A stretch of 64,000 bases of DNA from Pseudomonas silvicola. GTDB lineage: Bacteria; Pseudomonadota; Gammaproteobacteria; Pseudomonadales; Pseudomonadaceae. The notes under the pieces were generated by a model. It did not search any database. It worked only from the letters and a program-made list of their open reading frames with translations, and was not told the origin of the DNA. Both the position numbers and the translations under genes were made by a program. The first letter of the stretch is position 1. The number at the start of each line of letters is the position of its first letter. This document shows positions 10,550 to 19,335 of the stretch, piece by piece. The stretch spans positions 4,566,001 to 4,630,000 of the forward strand of contig NZ_CP093280.1 in NCBI RefSeq assembly GCF_026651855.1, in the 5' to 3' direction.

Positions 10550-11818
10550 TCAACCTGACGCATCCGACGCGGCGTTTTTGCGCAACCGATCCAGATAGTC
10601 GGCCCACTGCTGGGCGGCTTCCCTGCGCTGGACCAGCAGTTGCGCACGCGCATACACGGCGCCCAGTGCGCCCGGCATGCGGTGTGACAGCGACAGCTCC
10701 AGCACGATGGGGTCGATGCCCAGGTGTTCATGGGCGATGGTGCGGTAGGTGGCGCGAAAACCATGGGCGGTGATGTCGTACTCCGGCCAGATCTTCTGAA
10801 ACGATTTGAGCATGGAGGTCGGGTTGATCGGCCGGCCCGGATAGACCGGCGAGTCGAAGACCCAGCCGTTGCCTTCATCATCCACCACACGCGTCTTGCG
10901 CAGCTCGCGCAGCAGCACCAGGGCCTGCTCGGGCAAGGGGACGATGTGCTTGCTGCGGTCCAGGTGCTTGGTCTTGCTGACCACATAACGCCAGTCGGCG
11001 CCGACCAGGTCGACGTCCTCCCAGCGCATCCTGACCAGCTCGCCGGGACGCACCGGCAGCATCACCAGCAGACGCATGGCCGCTGCCACGGCGCCGGTGC
11101 TGCGCTCGTCGAGGCGCAGCAAAAAACGGCCGAGGTCCGCCGGCCGCTCGATCGCCGGGTTGCTGGTCACCACATGGCGAATCTTCAGTTCCTCGATGTT
11201 GCTCAGCGCCACGTTGCGCTCGACCCAGCCGCGCCCTTCGGCAAACCCCAGCACCGCGCGGATGATGGTGCGGACTCGGCGTGCCATGGCCATGATGCGC
11301 TGGCGGCGCAGCTCGGTGAGGATGGCGGTGATGTGCTCGAGCTTGATCTCGCTGACCGGCTTGTCGCCGATGCGCGGCAGGACGTGATTCTTGAGCGCAC
11401 CGGTGAACCCCGAGACGGATTTGGTCACCAGTTCCGCGGACTTGAAGTTCAGCCACTGCTCGGCGACGTAGCGGAAGGTGCGCGCCTCGTTGAGCAACTG
11501 GGCCTCGAGCTTGGCCGTCTTTGCCTTGAGCGGGGCAATATGGTTGGCCACGTCACGTCGCGCCGCGCGGGCGATGTCGCGTGCTTCCTTGAGGCCAATG
11601 TCCGGATAGCGGCCGACGGCAAACAGGTTTTCCTTGCCGTGCAGGCGGTACTTGAGCCGCCAGTACTTGGACGCCGGCTTGCCAGCTTTCAGCGAGGTCT
11701 TCACCTGGAGGAACAGACCAGGGACTTCGCCATCGGCGTATTTGCCCGATTGGTCCACCGAGCGGACGAAGGCGTCGCTGAGTTTGCGCCGAAAAGCGGG
11801 GGGACTGTCAGGGGGCAT
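10550..11818 (-). CDS. P4-type tyrosine-recombinase integrase
   Basis: A 422-aa full-length integrase: DUF4102-type N-terminal arm-binding domain (FRRKLSDAFVRSV to VGRYPDIGLKEARDIAR), core-binding domain (about 110-215) and catalytic domain. Catalytic residues are Arg in VRPGELVRMRW, the HGFRAT box, LSHRMP and the nucleophile Tyr in GAVYARAQLL. It would catalyse site-specific insertion and excision of a genomic island. Its 5' side faces mexT across 154 bp that hold no gene but several CAGTGGA-type short repeats. That is the position where the attachment site of such an element usually lies. No cargo genes obviously belonging to it remain. Confidence 0.88.
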   Translation of the reverse strand: MPPDSPPAFRRKLSDAFVRSVDQSGKYADGEVPGLFLQVKTSLKAGKPASKYWRLKYRLHGKENLFAVGRYPDIGLKEARDIARAARRDVANHIAPLKAKTAKLEAQLLNEARTFRYVAEQWLNFKSAELVTKSVSGFTGALKNHVLPRIGDKPVSEIKLEHITAILTELRRQRIMAMARRVRTIIRAVLGFAEGRGWVERNVALSNIEELKIRHVVTSNPAIERPADLGRFLLRLDERSTGAVAAAMRLLVMLPVRPGELVRMRWEDVDLVGADWRYVVSKTKHLDRSKHIVPLPEQALVLLRELRKTRVVDDEGNGWVFDSPVYPGRPINPTSMLKSFQKIWPEYDITAHGFRATYRTIAHEHLGIDPIVLELSLSHRMPGALGAVYARAQLLVQRREAAQQWADYLDRLRKNAASDASG

Positions 11819-11972
11819 TTGTTGGGGGTACCGTTTTCGTCAAAATGAAGAATTACCCCAAATATACCCCCAGAGGTCTTGGAAATCAGTGGATTTGGAC
11901 GGACGGCAGTGGACCAGTTTTATCGCTAACTTATTGGTTTATAACGAATTTATGGACGTCAGTGGAACTCGG

Positions 11973-12887
11973 TCACAAACTATCGGGGTCCCCAAAAAAC
12001 ATCTGTATCCGCGACCGCAACCACCGCTCCCCCGGATCATTGTCCTGCGCCCCACGCCACGCCATGTGCAGCTCGAACCCTGGCATCTCCAACGGCAGGT
12101 CTTCCGCCCGTACCCCACCCGCCGCGGTCAACGCCTCGGCCGTGTAGTCCGGTACCGTGGCCACGATGTCCGTGCCCGACAGCAACGTGCTCAAACCGTT
12201 GAACTGCGGCACCGCCAGCACCACATGGCGCTTGCGTTCAAGTTTCTCCAGCTCCGTATCGATGAACCCGCTCAGGTCGCCGGCGAACGACACCAGGGCA
12301 TGGGGGCGGGCGCAGAAGTCGTCGAGGCTGATGGGCCCCGGCATGGTGTCGGCGCGCAGCAGTTTCGGCTGGCTGCGGCGCAGGATCTTGCGCTTGGCGT
12401 TGGCGGGCAGGTCGTTGGTGTAGCTGACCGCGATGGAGATTTCGCCCGAGGCCAGCAGTGGCGGGGCGAGGATGTAATTGACGCGGCGAATGACCAGGAC
12501 GATGCCCGGGGCTTCGGCGCGCAGGCGCTTGAGCAGTTGCGGCAGCAGGGCGAATTCGACGTCGTCGGACAGGCCGATACGGAACACCGCGGTACTGGTG
12601 GCGGGGTCGAACTCCGAGGCGCGGCTGACGGCCGTGGAGATGGAGTCCAGGGCAGGGGACAGCAGGGCGAAGATCTCCACGGCGCGGGCCGAGGGCTCCA
12701 TGCTGCGCCCGGTGCGCACGAACAGCGGGTCATCGAACAGGCTGCGCAGGCGTGACAGGGCGGCGCTGATGGCCGGCTGGCCCAGGAACAGTTTCTCGGC
12801 GGCGCGGGTCACGCTGCGCTCGTGCATCAGCGTTTCGAAGACGATCAGCAGGTTGAGGTCGACGCGGCGCAGGTCGTTTCGATTCAT
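11973..12887 (-). CDS. mexT: LysR-family transcriptional regulator, MexT-type
   Basis: A 304-aa LysR regulator with an N-terminal winged helix-turn-helix (VDLNLLIVFETLMHERSVTR, then FLGQPAISAALSRLRSLFDD) and an effector-binding domain. The whole sequence, including MNRNDLRRVD at the start and DNDPGERWLRSRIQMF at the end, matches my memory of P. aeruginosa MexT, activator of the mexEF-oprN efflux operon. It is divergent from a mexS-like oxidoreductase, the arrangement seen for mexT/mexS. No mexEF-oprN follows its 3' end; instead an integrase-bearing zone begins about 150 bp away. The target operon must be elsewhere, as in P. putida. Confidence 0.78.
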   Translation of the reverse strand: MNRNDLRRVDLNLLIVFETLMHERSVTRAAEKLFLGQPAISAALSRLRSLFDDPLFVRTGRSMEPSARAVEIFALLSPALDSISTAVSRASEFDPATSTAVFRIGLSDDVEFALLPQLLKRLRAEAPGIVLVIRRVNYILAPPLLASGEISIAVSYTNDLPANAKRKILRRSQPKLLRADTMPGPISLDDFCARPHALVSFAGDLSGFIDTELEKLERKRHVVLAVPQFNGLSTLLSGTDIVATVPDYTAEALTAAGGVRAEDLPLEMPGFELHMAWRGAQDNDPGERWLRSRIQMFFGDPDSL

Positions 12888-13101
12888 CGGGTTCGCTTCA
12901 CGGCAAAGGTGACAAATGGTTCATGGGTGAATCTTACGGGCAAAGGCTGTTAACCTGCACCGGTAAATTCAGTTTTGCCTGGGGCGCAATTCATCGCGCA
13001 ATCAATGTCAGGCATGTCGACTATTAATGGCCACGGGTGGTCGAACGGCCAAAGCCCGGATAAAGTTCATGGCATTAGAGGTTCAAAAGGCGAGGTTTGC
13101 G

Positions 13102-14118
13102 ATGTCCCGCACCATCCGTTTTCACAAGTTTGGCCCGGCCGAAGTGCTCAAGTGCGAAGAGCATGCGGCCGCCTTGCCCGGCCCGGGCGATGTGCAGGTG
13201 CGTGTCGAGGCGATCGGCATCAGCTGGTATGACGTGCTCTGGCGTCAGAACCTGGCGCCGTCCCAGGCTCGCCTGCCCGCAGGCCTTGGCCATGAAATGG
13301 CCGGCGTGGTCACTGCCGTCGGCGAGGGCGTTGATGCCTTTGCCGTGGGTGACAAGGTCGCCAGCTTCCCGGCTGAAAGCCCCAACGAATACCCGGTGTA
13401 CGGGGAGAGCATCGTGCTGCCGGCGCTGGCGCTGACCCGTTACCCGGACGTGCTGACCCCGGTCGAGGCGGCGGTGCATTACACGCCGTACCTGATCGCG
13501 TCGTTCGCCTACACCGAACTGGCCCGGGCCAAACCCGGGCAGGTGGCGCTGGTCACCGACGCCAGCCATTGCGCCGGGCCCTCCTTCGTGCAACTGGGCA
13601 AGGCCCTGGGGCTCAACGTGGTGGCGGCCACCAAGTCGCCGGATGAGCGCGAGTACCTGCTGTCGCTGGGCGCCGCCAAGGTGATCGTCACCGAGGAGCA
13701 GGACCTGCTGATGGCGATCAACAAGTACACCGACGGCCGTGGCGTGGACATGGTCCTGGACGGCCTGGGCGGCCCGCAGATGTCGATTCTGGGTGACGTG
13801 CTCGCCCCGCGTGGCAGCCTGATCCTGTATGGCCTGCAAGGCGGCAACCAGACCCCGTTTCCGGCCTGCGCGGCGTTTCAGAAGAATATCCAGTTCTACG
13901 TGCACTGCCTGGGCAACTTCACTGGCAAGCCGGAACTGGGCATCAGCCAGGACCTGGCGGCGCTGCAGCGGGCGCTGCGCGAGATCAACCAGCTCACCGC
14001 CGACCGCGTGCTGGTGCCGCAGATCACCCGAGTGTTTCCCTTCGAGCAGTTCGTAGAGGCGCACCGGTTGATGGACGAGTGCCCGTGTGGTGGGCGAATC
14101 GCCTTGAAGGTCGGCTAG
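13102..14118 (+). CDS. mexS: MexS-like zinc-independent quinone/alcohol oxidoreductase
   Basis: A 338-aa MDR-superfamily oxidoreductase without the zinc cysteine cluster. Features: N-terminal GroES-like domain (GLGHEMAGVVTAVGEGV), a nucleotide-binding region that lacks a classical glycine motif (VALVTDASHCAGPSFVQLGKALG), and the MVLDGLGGPQ segment. In P. aeruginosa MexS counteracts MexT, probably by detoxifying an electrophile that triggers MexT; loss of mexS raises efflux. The divergent pairing with mexT over a 214-bp intergenic region supports this. The start at 13102 (MSRTIRFHKFG) is preferred over 13027 because AGGCGAGG precedes it and the family begins there. Confidence 0.75.
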   Translation: MSRTIRFHKFGPAEVLKCEEHAAALPGPGDVQVRVEAIGISWYDVLWRQNLAPSQARLPAGLGHEMAGVVTAVGEGVDAFAVGDKVASFPAESPNEYPVYGESIVLPALALTRYPDVLTPVEAAVHYTPYLIASFAYTELARAKPGQVALVTDASHCAGPSFVQLGKALGLNVVAATKSPDEREYLLSLGAAKVIVTEEQDLLMAINKYTDGRGVDMVLDGLGGPQMSILGDVLAPRGSLILYGLQGGNQTPFPACAAFQKNIQFYVHCLGNFTGKPELGISQDLAALQRALREINQLTADRVLVPQITRVFPFEQFVEAHRLMDECPCGGRIALKVG

Positions 14119-14127
14119 GCGCGCGCC

Positions 14128-14219
14128 GCGGGTCCGGGCGAAGCTCGGGAAGCGGTTGGCGTGATTCGTTACGGCACTGCGCGGCGCCTGCTCTCGAGCT
14201 GGCGCCGGGTCCACAGGGT
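14128..14219. repeat. Degenerate REPIN (two facing REP sequences)
   Basis: A GGGTCCGGGCGAAGCTCGGG core is followed about 50 bp later by a facing, mutated copy (CTCGAGCTGGCGCCGGGTCC). It is the same family as the REP elements at 24207, 30450 and 35820, but with more substitutions. It lies directly after mexS. Confidence 0.65.
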
Positions 14220-14634
14220 GTCGCCTCATATCGCGAACCTGTGCTTCAGGCGCAATGCCTAAAGTAGTCCCCATTCAAAGCCTGAAAATTCCCAAACTTG
14301 CCGCGAAATTTCCCACAAATTAAGGCAGCCACTCCGTGCGACCCCTCTAGCACGGGGTTTCTTCTTGTCCTAACTTGGGCATGTTTAAACTGTACTGGTT
14401 TTCGTCGACTATCTGTTGCTGTTATTTCCCTTCTCGCCCTGACTACCATTTACCTTCGAATCAGCTCAGGGACTGAGACATGCCCTTCAATTTTATCTGC
14501 GAATGCTCGCGAAGCCCGGGCTTGAGCCCGCGCGCGCCGCCGTGTCGGATAATGTCCTGTGCGTGTTAATTATGCGTAGGAAGTTGTAGGAATGTTCTTA
14601 GGATTATAAAACATCACCCTCAGGGTATTCAGCA
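14220..14634. other. Non-coding interval between mexS and an unknown gene
   Basis: No convincing gene was seen. The stretch is more AT-rich than its surroundings. It contains a weak terminator-like hairpin at 14341-14366 (ACCCC/GGGGT stem, loop of eight, then TTTCTTCTT). The last 60 bp (for example GGATTATAAAACATCACC) probably carry the promoter of the GTG-started gene at 14635. A 75-codon frame at 14298-14525 shows no family features and poor codon use. Confidence 0.5.
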
Positions 14635-16131
14635 GTGGCCAGTCAAAACGTCAGTCTTATTCATCTCCAGGCCATGCAAGGCATCTACCAGCAAGTACTG
14701 GAGAAGTTGCTGGCGCATTTCACCCATGCCCAACGGTCGGCGTTGTTGTTGCTGGTGCAGCGTATTGGCGTGGCGGCGGGCGGTTTCGACCGCCTGGCAC
14801 GGTTCAAGGTGCTGCTGGCCCATGGGGGTGGCAGCAACAGCGGCCAGTGCCTGGCGCTGCTGCGCGCGGCACAGCTGAGCCTGGCCGTGCGCAACCCCGG
14901 AACCTTCGTGCTGCGGGTGGCCACATACCGCCATTCGGGGATGGACCAGGCGGTGATGGACAACATCGAGCGCGGTTACGCGGCGCTGTCGTTGCACGAT
15001 GACCCGCGCGTCGAACTGCTGGTCGTCGATGATCAGCAGGTAGTGGATTACGACGCGCTGGCGCCGTTGTCGCCCGCGACACGGCTGCGCAACCGCACCG
15101 ACCTGCTGGTCAACGGCCATCTCAGCGGCGGTGATGGTCGAGCCAGCCTGTGCCACGGCTGTTACCTGGGGCGCGCGGATTTCTACCGGCGAGCCCTGGC
15201 GTGGGACGGTGGCGTGCACGCCATGGCCTGTGTCGAGTCGCCGGCCCGCCAGCGCCGCTACCTGGCCTGGGGCTTGCGGGTGGCGCGCAGCGCAGGCCTG
15301 CCCCCGCGAGTGGGCAGCGAAGGCGGCAAGGGTGCCCTTGAGGTCATCGGCCAGCTGGGCGACGCGTACTACCGCCAGCTATACGGCGACAAGCTCACCA
15401 TGCGCCGGCTGCCGCGCAGCAAACCCCCGGTGCAATTGCTGCCCATGCATGACCTGCTGGCGGTGGCACCGGAGCAGCACTGGCGGCTGCTGGTGGATTT
15501 TCTGGGTTTTCGCTTCTCCGCCCTGGCGCTGGGGTTCAGCGAGACGGCGTGCGCCAACCCGCTGCTGATGGCGCACCTGCGGGGGTTGCGGGCCGAACAG
15601 CTGGAGCGGCGCAGCTATGCCGAAGGGGTCGAAGAGTACCTGCGGGCGGCGCGCCAGTTGATGGCACGCAAAGGCATGCCTGCTCACCTGGTGGACCTGA
15701 TGCTGTCGGCCTATGACGACCCGCACAAGTCCCAGGAGCGCCGCGCGCTGGCGCAGGCTCATGCGCTGACCAATTACCAGGTCGATGAGGCGCAACTGGT
15801 GTGCCTGTTGTTCGCGCCCTTTGTCGAGGGGGGCAAGGGCCTGGCGCGCTTCCTGCGCTGCTGCCATCCCGAGCGAGTGGATTGGCTCGGGCAGTTGCAT
15901 CAATTGCTGCAAGGGGGGCGAGGTTCGGCGGAGCAGATTCGCTGGCTGGCCGCCGTCAGCGGCCTGCCGATTCAGGCGTTGCGTCGCCTCTATGGCCAAC
16001 GCCCCAGCCTCGGCCCCGGGCAGCAGACATTGATCGCACGGGTGGTGGCGGCTGACCCGGACAGCGCCAGCATCCAGGTCACCGACCTGGCCACGGGGCA
16101 ATCCAGAACCGAACGGGTATGCGGGCGTTGA
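14635..16131 (+). CDS. Unrecognised 498-aa protein
   Basis: A long, well-coded frame with a GTG start. I do not recognise the family. Visible features: an N-terminal helical part (QGIYQQVLEKLLAHF), a SLCHGCYLGRADFYRRAL segment with two nearby cysteines, and an arginine-rich C-terminal helical half. No signal peptide, membrane segment or nucleotide-binding motif is apparent. It abuts a MocR-like regulator gene (3-bp gap or 13-bp overlap depending on start), so the two are co-transcribed and probably act together. High GC3 like its neighbours argues for a resident gene rather than recent transfer. Confidence 0.75.
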   Translation: MASQNVSLIHLQAMQGIYQQVLEKLLAHFTHAQRSALLLLVQRIGVAAGGFDRLARFKVLLAHGGGSNSGQCLALLRAAQLSLAVRNPGTFVLRVATYRHSGMDQAVMDNIERGYAALSLHDDPRVELLVVDDQQVVDYDALAPLSPATRLRNRTDLLVNGHLSGGDGRASLCHGCYLGRADFYRRALAWDGGVHAMACVESPARQRRYLAWGLRVARSAGLPPRVGSEGGKGALEVIGQLGDAYYRQLYGDKLTMRRLPRSKPPVQLLPMHDLLAVAPEQHWRLLVDFLGFRFSALALGFSETACANPLLMAHLRGLRAEQLERRSYAEGVEEYLRAARQLMARKGMPAHLVDLMLSAYDDPHKSQERRALAQAHALTNYQVDEAQLVCLLFAPFVEGGKGLARFLRCCHPERVDWLGQLHQLLQGGRGSAEQIRWLAAVSGLPIQALRRLYGQRPSLGPGQQTLIARVVAADPDSASIQVTDLATGQSRTERVCGR

Positions 16132-16133
16132 GC

Positions 16134-17531
16134 ATGACGATCAAGTCTAAAACCGGGTTTGCCTACCAGGCGGTCTACCGTTACCTGTCGGCGCTGATCG
16201 AGGAGGGTGAGCCCGATGTGCCCTTCAGGCTTCCGTCGCTGCGGGCACTGGCTGGCCGGCTGGGTGTATCGGTGTCGACCATTCAGTACAGCTACACCCT
16301 GCTGGAACGCGAAGGGCGTGTGTATGCCTTGGCCAAGTCCGGCTACTACGCCCGGCCCCCGGCGCGCGTGGCGCTGGCACCGGACGGCAGCGACCTGCTG
16401 CAGCGCCTGCAGGCCGGGCAACGGCGGCAGTCGGGTAGCCTTGCCCCCTTGCTGGCGCTTGATGGCCCGTTGCTGCGGCTGGAACGCCAGGTGCAACGCC
16501 AGTACGCCACGTTGCCCGGCCCCGCCTGGAACCCCTGTGGCGACCCCGAGTTGCGTCGGGCCCTTGCTGGCCGCTATACCCAGAGTGGTGCCCACCAGTG
16601 GCACGCCGACCACGTGTACCTGGGCAGCGACCTGCGCGGCGTGCTGGACATCACCTTCGAAGCCTTGGGGCTTGCCGGGCAGACAGTGCTGGTGGCGACG
16701 CCCGGGTGCCCGCTGATTCTGCAGGCATTGCAACTGGCAGGCGCCAACCTGGTCGAGTTGCCGCTCAGTGATAACGGGCGCCTCGACCTGGCGGCGGTGC
16801 GCGACCAACTGAACGCAGGTCCGGTGCGGTTGCTGGTGCTGGACGCGGTGTTCGGCGCGGTGCAGGGCCAGTGCATGCCTGAGGACGACCTGGAGGCGAT
16901 GGCCAAACTGTTGAACCGCCACGATGTGCGCCTGCTGGAGAATGACGTGCAGGGTGAGTTGTGCTTCAGCACGGCGCGCCCGCTGCGCGAACGGCTGGCT
17001 AGCCATCGGGTGCTGATCCTTGGTTCCCTGGAGCCGTGGTTGGGGGCCGAGGCCTCGTTTGCCTATCTCGTGGCCGGCGGTGCCAGCAAAGCGCTGAGCG
17101 CGGCATTCCAGCGGCGCGCCCTGCGCCTGCCGCCGCTGCGTCAGAAAGCCGTGGCGCGCCTGCTCCAGCAAGGCCTGCTGGACGAGCAACTGCCGGCGTT
17201 GCGCATGCGCCTGCAGCAACAATTGTGGCGGCTGGACCGTCAGGTACGCAGCCGGCTGGGACGTTACCTGCTGGCTTTTCACCCAGTGGGCGGTACGGGG
17301 TTGTGGTTGCGCAGCCGCTACCCGCTGGACATGCGCAAGGTGTTCGAACGGTTGTTGCCCCAGGGGTTGCTGATCGAGCCTGGCCCGCTGTTCAGCACCC
17401 AGGGCTTGCATGAGCGTTACCTGCGCATTGGCGTGCAGGGACTGGCCGAGGTCAGCCATGGCCCTTTGCTCAATGCCCTTGCCCAAGCGCTGGTGGAAGA
17501 GCACAAGGGGCTCGCGCTGGCCAACCATTGA
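16134..17531 (+). CDS. MocR-like (GntR-aminotransferase) protein lacking the PLP lysine
   Basis: A 465-aa protein with a GntR-type winged helix at the N-terminus (FRLPSLRALAGRLGVSVSTIQYSYTLLEREGRVYAL) and a fold-type-I aminotransferase-like domain (about 100-460). In normal MocR regulators a G-S-F-S-K motif supplies the Schiff-base lysine. Here the aligned segment reads ILGSLEPWLGAEASFAYLV, with Pro at the lysine position, so covalent PLP binding is not expected. The upstream LENDVQGEL and downstream features remain. It may bind a different ligand or work apo. An alternative ATG five codons upstream (16119) overlaps the preceding gene. Confidence 0.8.
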   Translation: MTIKSKTGFAYQAVYRYLSALIEEGEPDVPFRLPSLRALAGRLGVSVSTIQYSYTLLEREGRVYALAKSGYYARPPARVALAPDGSDLLQRLQAGQRRQSGSLAPLLALDGPLLRLERQVQRQYATLPGPAWNPCGDPELRRALAGRYTQSGAHQWHADHVYLGSDLRGVLDITFEALGLAGQTVLVATPGCPLILQALQLAGANLVELPLSDNGRLDLAAVRDQLNAGPVRLLVLDAVFGAVQGQCMPEDDLEAMAKLLNRHDVRLLENDVQGELCFSTARPLRERLASHRVLILGSLEPWLGAEASFAYLVAGGASKALSAAFQRRALRLPPLRQKAVARLLQQGLLDEQLPALRMRLQQQLWRLDRQVRSRLGRYLLAFHPVGGTGLWLRSRYPLDMRKVFERLLPQGLLIEPGPLFSTQGLHERYLRIGVQGLAEVSHGPLLNALAQALVEEHKGLALANH

Positions 17532-17700
17532 CCCGAAACAGGCATACCGTACCCTGGCGCGGCCTTGCGGCCACTGCTGCTAACGTACACATCGCTTGCA
17601 GCGCGGACGCCGTGCCGCCATCGGTCCAAAAGTCTTTGCCAAGCGACCAGGTCTGTATGTATAACCAGTGCCTTTTCACAAGGCCTCTGCGTAGAACACC

Positions 17701-19335
17701 GTGACCCCCAGCAATCTGGACGACCCGTTTTATTACCTGATCAACTTTCAGCGTGTGCTGGACTGGCTGACGCATCGTTATGCCGATCTGCTGGACGCAC
17801 AGGAAGCCCGGTTCATCAGTGGCTTCGCCGCAGTGCCGCGCGAGTCCCAGGCGCTGCTGGTTCGGATGGTCATGCGCAAGGGCCCGCTGTACCGGGCCAG
17901 CAAACTCAATTATGAAGAGATCGGTCCGGCCCGCCAGGCCGTGCTCCCGCTGCTCGCCCATGGCTGGGTAGACAGCCAGAGCCCGTTGAGCCTTGTGGAG
18001 CTGTCCGACGTGCTGCAGAAAGCCGAACTGCTGGCGCTGTTCAAGGGCCGCGCTTCGTTGCGCAAGGCTGAGCTGCTGGCCCTGTGGCTGGAAAGCGCGC
18101 CTGAACCTCAGCCTTTCATGGCGTGGTGCCCGGATATGGACGATGCGGTCTATTCACTGCCGGTACGGCCCTTGTGCGAGCGCTTGCGCCTGCTGTTCTT
18201 CGGCAACCTGCGCCAGGACTGGTCTGAATTCGTGCTGGCCGACCTCGGGGTCTACCGGTACGAACAGGTCGAATTGCACCCGGCCTCCCGGGGCCTGCGG
18301 AGCCGCGCGGATATCGACTTCTGCCTGGCCCTGCAAGCTTGCCGCCAGGCGCTGGAGGAGGGCACCGAACTGGCGTCGTTACGCCAGCAACTGGCGGGCC
18401 TGGAAAGCACCAACCCCTGGCTGCTGGGCCGCCGCGAGCGGCTGTTGTTTGCCGTGGGCCAGCAATGCGAGCGCCAAGGCCTGCTGGACGATGCCGTGGG
18501 AATTTATGCCCAGTGCGCCTACCCCGGCGCCCGTGCCCGGCATATCCGGGTGCTGGAGCGCAGCGAGCAGCACCAGGCTGCCCTGGCCCTCGCAGAGGCC
18601 GCGGCCCTGGCGCCGGAGAGCGCCGCCGAAGCGCAGCAGCTGCCCCGCATGCTGCCCAGGCTGCGGCGCAAGCTGGGACTGCCAGCGCTGCCGAAAACGA
18701 AGAAGCCGGTGGTCAATGAATGGCAACTGGCGCTTGCGCCGGAACCTGGCGTCAGTGTCGAACTGCGTGTGGCCCTGCACCTGGACCAGGAGCAGGCGCC
18801 GGTGCATTACGTGGAGAACAGCCTGATCAACTCGCTATTCGGTCTGCTGTGCTGGCCGGCGATTTTCGCGGCCGTCCCGGGCGCGTTCTTTCACCCTTTC
18901 CAGAGCGGCCCGGCCGACCTGCACCAGGCCGATTTCCGCCAGCGCCGTGCCGAGCAGTTCGAGGCGTGCTTCGCGCAACTGCACGATGGGCGTTATCAGA
19001 ACACCATCCGTACCTGCTACCGGGAAAAATGGGGCCTGCAATCGCCCTTCGTGCATTGGCAGGCCATCAACGAGCCGCTGCTGGAGCTGGCCCTGCGATG
19101 CTTGCCGGCCGAGCACCTGCACCATTGTTTCGAGCGGTTGCTGCAGGACATCGCTGCGAACCGCGCGGGCATGCCTGACCTGATCCAGTTCTGGCCCCAG
19201 GAACGACGCTACCAGATGATCGAAGTCAAAGGGCCCGGCGACCGCCTGCAAGACAACCAGCTGCGCTGGCTGGAGTTCTGCGCGCGCCACGCCATGCCCG
19301 TGCAGGTCTGCTACGTGCAATGGGCGCCGGCATGA
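17701..19335 (+). CDS. FAN1-type structure-specific nuclease (VRR-NUC domain)
   Basis: A 544-aa bacterial homologue of Fanconi-associated nuclease 1. The C-terminal VRR-NUC domain shows the PD-(D/E)XK catalytic set: Asp493 in GMPDLIQFWP, Glu508 and Lys510 in MIEVKGPGD, followed by QDNQLRWLEF. The N-terminal two thirds are helical: a SAP/winged-helix-like DNA-binding part (MVMRKGPLYRASKLNYEEIG) and TPR-like helices. Bacterial FAN1 cuts 5' flaps and unhooks DNA interstrand crosslinks. The start is GTG. Its stop overlaps the start of a helicase gene by ATGA, so translation is coupled and the two probably act on the same lesion. Confidence 0.88.
   Translation: MTPSNLDDPFYYLINFQRVLDWLTHRYADLLDAQEARFISGFAAVPRESQALLVRMVMRKGPLYRASKLNYEEIGPARQAVLPLLAHGWVDSQSPLSLVELSDVLQKAELLALFKGRASLRKAELLALWLESAPEPQPFMAWCPDMDDAVYSLPVRPLCERLRLLFFGNLRQDWSEFVLADLGVYRYEQVELHPASRGLRSRADIDFCLALQACRQALEEGTELASLRQQLAGLESTNPWLLGRRERLLFAVGQQCERQGLLDDAVGIYAQCAYPGARARHIRVLERSEQHQAALALAEAAALAPESAAEAQQLPRMLPRLRRKLGLPALPKTKKPVVNEWQLALAPEPGVSVELRVALHLDQEQAPVHYVENSLINSLFGLLCWPAIFAAVPGAFFHPFQSGPADLHQADFRQRRAEQFEACFAQLHDGRYQNTIRTCYREKWGLQSPFVHWQAINEPLLELALRCLPAEHLHHCFERLLQDIAANRAGMPDLIQFWPQERRYQMIEVKGPGDRLQDNQLRWLEFCARHAMPVQVCYVQWAPA

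Noticed and set aside
10724-11848. A 374-codon plus-strand open frame
   Set aside because: It is antisense to the intact P4-type integrase with its full catalytic set.
12888-13101. A precise MexT nod-box in the mexT-mexS gap
   Set aside because: ATCA and GTCGA elements occur near 13010 but their spacing (11 instead of 5) does not fit the consensus I remember.
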